Assembly (NCBI GenBank): GCA_963658035.1 | Contig: CAVKOL010000128.1 | Span: 1-7,196, forward strand | Direction of reading: 5' to 3' | From: Paratractidigestivibacter sp963658035 | GTDB lineage: Bacteria > Actinomycetota > Coriobacteriia > Coriobacteriales > Atopobiaceae | DNA length: 7,196 bases | Shown here: positions 5,678-7,196 of the stretch, piece by piece | Numbering within the stretch: the stretch's first letter is position 1 | Layout of the letters: each line of letters starts with the position of its first letter | Notes under the pieces: generated by a model | Database searches by the model: none | What the model was told of the DNA's origin: nothing | The model's input: only the letters and a program-made list of their open reading frames with translations | Program-made: the position numbers and the translations under genes

Positions 5678-5800
5678 GTGATACGCAAGTTCCTGCAGAT
5701 GTGGTCGTGGTGCGCCGTGTGCCTCTCTTCGATGCTGGCCCTTCTCGGCCTGTTCGCGGCGGTGGTCTCCCTGGCCAAGTGGGTGGTCTGGTGCCTGTAA
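5678..5800 (+). CDS. Small membrane peptide, 40 residues
   Basis: GTG 5678 is preceded by AAAGGAG at 5664-5670 with a seven-base gap, a good SD. The peptide starts with a short basic stretch (MIRKFLQMWSW) and continues as one hydrophobic helix (SSMLALLGLFAAVVSLAKWV) with several Trp and Cys. The stop TAA 5798-5800 overlaps the GTG 5791 start of the late-regulator gene, so translation of this peptide probably feeds that gene. It may act as a leader for coupling, as a small holin-like or membrane-stress peptide, or both. I do not recognise the family. The good SD and the overlap support it as real although it is short. Confidence 0.6.
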   Translation: MIRKFLQMWSWCAVCLSSMLALLGLFAAVVSLAKWVVWCL

Positions 5801-6282
5801 CCTACGCCGACGCGCGGGAGTTCTTCGCCGCCTGCCGCCGCGCGGCGCAGGATATCGACAGCGCGACCCGGCAGCTCGAGCGCATGAGGGCCGTTGAGGG
5901 CGTGCGCGGCCAGAGCTACCAGCCCGGCGTGAGCGGCACCCGCGCGGACGTGAACGGCACCGGTGCCACCATCGCCCGAATCGACTGGGAGGACCGCATG
6001 CGCGAGCGCCTTGAGGACGATTACACGCTGGTGGAGAGCGCCCTGGGCGTGATCTACGGGGACGATAAGACCGGTCTGGGCGGCGTGGCCGCGCTCATGG
6101 GCGGCACCGTGGCCGACGTGCTGATGTGGCGCTGCTGCAAGGCGCGGGACTGGCGCTGGATAGCCTCTTTGCTCGACCGCTCGGAATCGTGGTGCCGGGA
6201 GAGCGCCGCCGCAGCCATGGACGTGTGCGACGCCTACGGCATCGACGCCATGCGCCGGGGCCTTGGCATCGCGTGCCAGTGA
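5791..6282 (+). CDS. ArpU/RinA-like (DUF1492-type) phage late-gene regulator
   Basis: A 163-residue protein. GTG 5791 is chosen because a longer in-frame start at 5638 would run through the membrane peptide gene and lacks an SD; the 10-base overlap with that gene suggests coupling. Residues 8-35 are a helix (REFFAACRRAAQDIDSATRQ), followed by a Gly/Ser linker (SYQPGVSGTRADVNGTG), a second helix 62-92 with DWEDRMRERLEDDY, and a C-terminal HTH 108-143 (VADVLMWRCCKARDWRWIAS, then LLDRSESWCRESAAAAMDV). This order, coil-linker-coil-sigma4-like HTH with a W-x-x-IA motif, is that of the ArpU/RinA/DUF1492 family that controls late transcription in phages of Gram-positive bacteria. A terminator follows directly. 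The family call is from pattern and subject to a profile search. Confidence 0.7.
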   Translation: MPVTYADAREFFAACRRAAQDIDSATRQLERMRAVEGVRGQSYQPGVSGTRADVNGTGATIARIDWEDRMRERLEDDYTLVESALGVIYGDDKTGLGGVAALMGGTVADVLMWRCCKARDWRWIASLLDRSESWCRESAAAAMDVCDAYGIDAMRRGLGIACQ

Positions 6283-6297
6283 GATAAGCAACGCTTA

Positions 6298-6328
6298 CCC
6301 CGTCTGCGCTGGCAGGCGGGGCATTTTT
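6298..6328 (+). terminator. Rho-independent terminator after the late-regulator gene
   Basis: Bases 6298-6306 (CCCCGTCTG) pair with 6313-6321 (CAGGCGGGG), one wobble, six-base loop, followed by CATTTTTG. It lies 16 bases past the regulator stop. Confidence 0.9.
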
Positions 6329-6349
6329 GTGTCGAAAAATATATATAAG

Positions 6350-6388
6350 GTGCTAGTATTAATATGGGCAACGTGCTATAATATTAGG
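6350..6388 (+). repeat. Two AT-rich half-similar elements around a promoter
   Basis: GTGCTA occurs at 6350-6355 and 6373-6378, each followed by an AT-rich stretch (GTATTAATAT, TAATATTAGG). The second copy is the promoter -10 region. The first copy sits where a -35 would be. A repressor or activator binding both sites is possible, but AT-rich similarity may also be chance. Confidence 0.35.
6374..6382 (+). promoter_or_regulatory. Extended -10 promoter of the hydrophobic peptide gene
   Basis: TGCTATAAT is a perfect extended -10 (TGnTATAAT), with TATAAT at 6377-6382. The -35 region is poor, which is usual for extended -10 promoters, and an A/T-run at 6335-6347 could serve as an UP element. Transcription should begin near 6389, some 33 bases before the TTG start of the peptide. 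This is the best promoter in the window. Confidence 0.75.
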
Positions 6389-6421
6389 CATGGACACGGT
6401 ATAGGAGGGGAGGTGGTTCCA

Positions 6422-6526
6422 TTGCAAGACAGAATCTGGGATGTCTTCCTGGTTGTCTTTGGCGCTCTCATAAGCAAGGGTCTAGACATCATTTGGGAGC
6501 ATCTAAAAGAAAAGGCCCCCAAGTAG
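6422..6526 (+). CDS. Small hydrophobic peptide with charged tail, candidate type I toxin
   Basis: TTG 6422 gives 34 residues and is served by GGAGGTG at 6409-6415 with an eight-base gap. GTG 6413 with the first GGAGG (6404-6408) would give 37 residues. The peptide begins (M)QDRIWDVFLVVFGALISKG, a single hydrophobic helix, and continues LDIIWEHLKEKAPK, an amphipathic charged tail. This hydrophobic-then-charged layout, with a W-x-x-L near the end, resembles Fst/Ldr and TxpA-type toxins, which insert into the cell's own membrane. It is transcribed alone from a strong extended -10 promoter, flanked by terminators, and faces a candidate antisense RNA over its 3' end. A phage holin-like peptide is the main alternative. 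I have no homology search to support the toxin call. Confidence 0.55.
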   Translation: MQDRIWDVFLVVFGALISKGLDIIWEHLKEKAPK

Positions 6527-6550
6527 CCTGCAAGCACATGGGAGGGCCTT
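6504..6550 (-). terminator. Reverse-strand intrinsic terminator over the peptide gene's 3' end
   Basis: AAGGCCC at 6512-6518 pairs with GGGCCTT at 6544-6550 (extendable with the adjacent C and G runs, one bulge). Read on the minus strand the stem is followed by TTCTTTTAG, a T-tract. On the + strand the stem is followed by AAGCGGG, so it can only terminate leftward transcription. Confidence 0.6.
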
Positions 6551-6585
6551 AAGCGGGTGGCCCGCCTTCGGGCGGGTCATCTTCT
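6504..6585 (-). ncRNA. Candidate antisense RNA converging on the hydrophobic peptide mRNA
   Basis: A reverse-strand promoter candidate (-35 TTGCGC at 6620-6615, -10 TATCAT at 6597-6592, spacer 17) would start transcription near 6585. The leftward terminator at 6550-6504 would end it, giving an RNA of about 80 bases. It would be complementary to the last codons, stop and 3' region of the peptide mRNA, including that mRNA's own terminator hairpin. This is the arrangement of Fst- and TxpA/RatA-type antitoxin RNAs. The RNA is predicted from signals only; the -35 is weak. Confidence 0.4.
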
Positions 6586-6588
6586 TCT
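6557..6588 (+). terminator. Forward terminator of the hydrophobic peptide mRNA
   Basis: Bases 6559-6566 pair with 6571-6578 around a TTCG tetraloop; the stem can extend one or two pairs to 6557/6580. It is followed by the pyrimidine run CTTCTTCTC, which is T-rich but broken by C. A competing hairpin, GCGGG 6553-6557 with CCCGC 6561-6565, would exclude it. It lies 30 bases after the peptide stop. Confidence 0.6.
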
Positions 6589-6591
6589 CAA

Positions 6592-6620
6592 ATGATAGGA
6601 GGTTTGTCATATGAGCGCAA
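6592..6620 (-). promoter_or_regulatory. Candidate reverse promoter of the antisense RNA
   Basis: Read leftward: TTGCGC (6620-6615), 17 bases, then TATCAT (6597-6592, five of six consensus bases). It overlaps the SD and start codon of the next forward gene, so the two directions may compete. Confidence 0.35.
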
Positions 6621-6697
6621 GGCACTGGGCTGTTTTCATCGCGGCCATGGTCGGCTCGTTCGTGTTCTATAGGATTCAACGATGGAGGAGGAAATAA
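6611..6697 (+). CDS. Small membrane peptide, 28 residues
   Basis: ATG 6611 follows AGGAGG (6597-6602) with eight bases between, an excellent SD. The peptide has a hydrophobic core (WAVFIAAMVGSFVFY) and a strongly basic end (RIQRWRRK), the outline of a single-pass membrane peptide with the tail inside the cell. Its stop overlaps the next ATG as TAATG, and its last codons carry the GGAGGAGG SD of that gene, so the two are tied in translation. Family not recognised. It could be a second toxin-like peptide or simply a leader for the downstream protein. Confidence 0.6.
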   Translation: MSARHWAVFIAAMVGSFVFYRIQRWRRK

Positions 6698-6885
6698 TGG
6701 CGCTCACGGAAGCCCAGAAGAAGGCGCAGGAGAACTACCGCAAGAAGTCGGTCAAGCAAATCGACGTCAGGTTCTACCCCGCTGACGCCGAGCTGTGGGA
6801 GTGGCTGCGGGCCCAGCAGAATCGCCAGGGCTACATACGCGGCCTTATCCGCGCCGACATGGAAACAAAGCGCGGCAAGGATTGA
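6697..6885 (+). CDS. Ribbon-helix-helix-like small protein
   Basis: A 62-residue protein. ATG 6697 is preferred to ATG 6682 because GGAGGAGG (6684-6691) lies five bases before it and the TAATG overlap fits. The sequence MALTEAQKKAQENYRKKSVK is followed by QIDVRFYPADAELWEWLRAQ and QNRQGYIRGLIRADM. The short beta strand (KQIDVRFYP) with two following helices, and the WL-x-x-Q...GYIxxLIRxDM ending, match a widespread group of small proteins in Gram-positive mobile elements that resemble ribbon-helix-helix DNA-binding proteins. It is a probable dimeric repressor, perhaps acting on its own or neighbouring promoters. A direct repeat array begins 20 bases after its stop. Confidence 0.75.
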   Translation: MALTEAQKKAQENYRKKSVKQIDVRFYPADAELWEWLRAQQNRQGYIRGLIRADMETKRGKD

Positions 6886-6904
6886 GGTTTGTCGCTGAAA
6901 ATCC

Positions 6905-6964
6905 CTGGCGGTTTCTGGCGCTTTCTGTCAACGTCTGGCGGTTTCTGGCGGTCCCCGGCGGCGA
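6905..6964 (+). repeat. Direct repeat array with exact 10-bp period
   Basis: Six consecutive 10-base units begin CTGGCG or a variant at 6905, 6915, 6925, 6935, 6945 and 6955. Units 1, 2, 4 and 5 share CTGGCG, unit 3 is diverged (CTGTCA) and unit 6 begins CCGGCG. Units 1 and 4 are identical (CTGGCGGTTT), and 16 bases recur exactly 30 bases apart. One helical turn per unit means a protein could bind every unit on one face. The array ends seven bases before an extended -10 promoter, where an activator or repressor would sit. Candidate ligands are the ArpU/RinA-like or ribbon-helix-helix-like protein encoded just upstream. A packaging (terminase-binding) site is another option. Confidence 0.65.
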
Positions 6965-6970
6965 TTTGCG

Positions 6971-6979
6971 TGTTATAAC
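6971..6979 (+). promoter_or_regulatory. Extended -10 promoter candidate after the repeat array
   Basis: TGTTATAAC matches the extended -10 consensus TGnTATAAT at all but the last base. No usable -35 is present; that position falls in the repeat array. Start of transcription is predicted near 6986, at the base of a small hairpin. Confidence 0.55.
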
Positions 6980-6985
6980 TAGGCT

Positions 6986-6999
6986 GTGCGATAGCGCAC
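6986..6999 (+). other. Small hairpin at the predicted 5' end of the leader RNA
   Basis: GTGCG (6986-6990) pairs with CGCAC (6995-6999) around ATAG. If transcription starts near 6986 the hairpin would be at the very 5' end of the RNA, where it could protect the transcript or act on the polymerase. Confidence 0.45.
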
Positions 7000-7011
7000 G
7001 AGAGAATCAGC

Positions 7012-7043
7012 AAGGCCCTGCGATGCGCGGGGCCTTTTGTTTT
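7012..7043 (+). terminator. Strong intrinsic terminator close to the promoter
   Basis: AAGGCCC (7012-7018) pairs with GGGCCTT (7030-7036), 11-base loop, followed by TTGTTTT. It would stop transcripts from the 6971 promoter after about 55 bases, as well as read-through from the ribbon-helix-helix-like gene. Leftward there is no T-run. Confidence 0.85.
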
Positions 7044-7051
7044 AACAGGCT

Positions 7052-7165
7052 TTACTCGGCTGACCTCTCCATCTCCTCGCGCAGAAGGCGCTTGAGGGCG
7101 CCCGCCTTGCTGGGTTGGGCGCTTAGCCATTCGTAAACCACAACACAAACCAAGGAGCCGCGCAT
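7052..7165 (-). pseudogene. Reverse-strand remnant of a ribbon-helix-helix-like gene
   Basis: Read leftward from ATG 7165 to TAA 7052 there are 37 codons. After a short unrelated start (MRGSLVCVVV) the sequence is YEWLSAQPSKAG then ALKRLLREEMERSAE. This aligns with the end of the protein at 6697-6885 (WEWLRAQQNRQG then YIRGLIRADMETKRGK): shared EWL, AQ, G, L, R and ME with similar residues between. The N-terminal half of the family is missing and no SD precedes ATG or the internal GTG, so it looks like a 5'-truncated, inverted relative. A very short functional protein cannot be excluded. Confidence 0.4.
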
Positions 7166-7196
7166 GGTCACACGCGACGAGATGCTGCGCATAGCG
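7164..7196 (+). CDS. Start of the next gene (partial), product unknown
   Basis: ATG 7164 is preceded by AAGGAG (7152-7157) with six bases between. The 11 visible residues (MVTRDEMLRIA) are too few to identify. The position after a late-regulator gene and a promoter-terminator element is where terminase small subunit or an HNH gene usually begins in related phages; that is inference only. Confidence 0.65.
   Translation, partial: MVTRDEMLRIA

Noticed and set aside
5638..5790. Longer N-terminus for the late-regulator protein starting at ATG 5638.
   Set aside because: No SD precedes it, it reads through the membrane peptide gene in another frame, and the added residues are low-complexity Val/Arg/Gly unlike the family.
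6263..6412. N-terminal extension of the hydrophobic peptide back to 6263.
   Set aside because: It would cross the 6298-6328 terminator and the extended -10 promoter; the strong SDs at 6404-6415 mark the real start.
6512..6550. Forward terminator directly after the hydrophobic peptide gene.
   Set aside because: The AAGGCCC/GGGCCTT stem is followed by AAGCGGG on the + strand; the T-tract is only on the reverse strand, so it was assigned leftward.
6599..6893. 10-base direct repeat GAGGTTTGTC at 6599-6608 and 6884-6893, as if flanking a mobile cassette.
   Set aside because: One copy is part of an SD, similarity ends at ten bases, and there are no inverted ends or transposase; chance is likely.
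1..7196. CRISPR array, tRNA, rRNA or insertion sequence.
   Set aside because: No regularly spaced 20-40-base repeats, no tRNA arms with T-loop motif, and no transposase or terminal inverted repeats were seen.

Overview
The window reads as part of the genome of a temperate phage (or a prophage, or a closely related integrative element) of a GC-rich Gram-positive host. Genes are tightly packed, nearly all on the + strand, mostly overlapping by 1 to 17 bases. They use GAG/AAG/GCC/CTG-type codons and strong Shine-Dalgarno sequences (for example GAGGAGGTGA at 816-825). High GC combined with such strong SDs and these small phage families suggests an actinobacterial host, with a Coriobacteriia (Eggerthella/Olsenella-like) host as my best guess. 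That host call is inference; no host marker gene is present. I see no tRNA, rRNA, CRISPR array or insertion sequence.

Layout. (1) 1-1884, early DNA-metabolism block: the tail of a small hydrophobic protein, a small unknown protein, single-stranded DNA-binding protein, a short replication-type protein with a Lin1244/DUF4373-like N-terminus, and a coiled-coil protein with a SaV-like (DUF3310) C-terminus. (2) 1877-2998, tyrosine integrase, followed by a 166-base gene-free stretch with two pairs of 11-bp-phased direct repeats, a candidate attP. (3) 3165-5574, seven overlapping small genes: an unknown phage protein, a two-helix membrane protein, an XRE/Cro-type regulator, a tiny unknown protein, a zinc-ribbon protein, a tandem NUMOD1-like DNA-binding protein with no nuclease domain, and an HTH protein. 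(4) 5575-6328, nested inverted repeats, a 40-residue membrane peptide, an ArpU/RinA-like (DUF1492-type) regulator of the kind that controls phage late genes, and a clear terminator. (5) 6330-6885, an AT-richer island with an excellent extended -10 promoter, a 34-37-residue hydrophobic peptide with a charged tail, a possible antisense RNA converging on its 3' end, a second hydrophobic peptide and a ribbon-helix-helix-like protein. (6) 6886-7196, a 10-bp-period repeat array, an extended -10 promoter, an immediate intrinsic terminator, a reverse-strand remnant related to the ribbon-helix-helix-like protein, and the start of the next gene, possibly the first packaging gene.

How the parts may work together (inference): early genes replicate and protect the DNA, the integrase acts at the adjacent repeats, the chain of DNA-binding proteins sets the regulatory state, and the ArpU/RinA-like protein closes the early region. 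The most intriguing parts are the 6340-6620 locus, which has the arrangement of a convergent type I toxin-antitoxin module (Fst/TxpA-like layout), and the 6905-7043 element, which resembles a late-gene control switch: phased repeats, promoter, very short leader, terminator, next gene.
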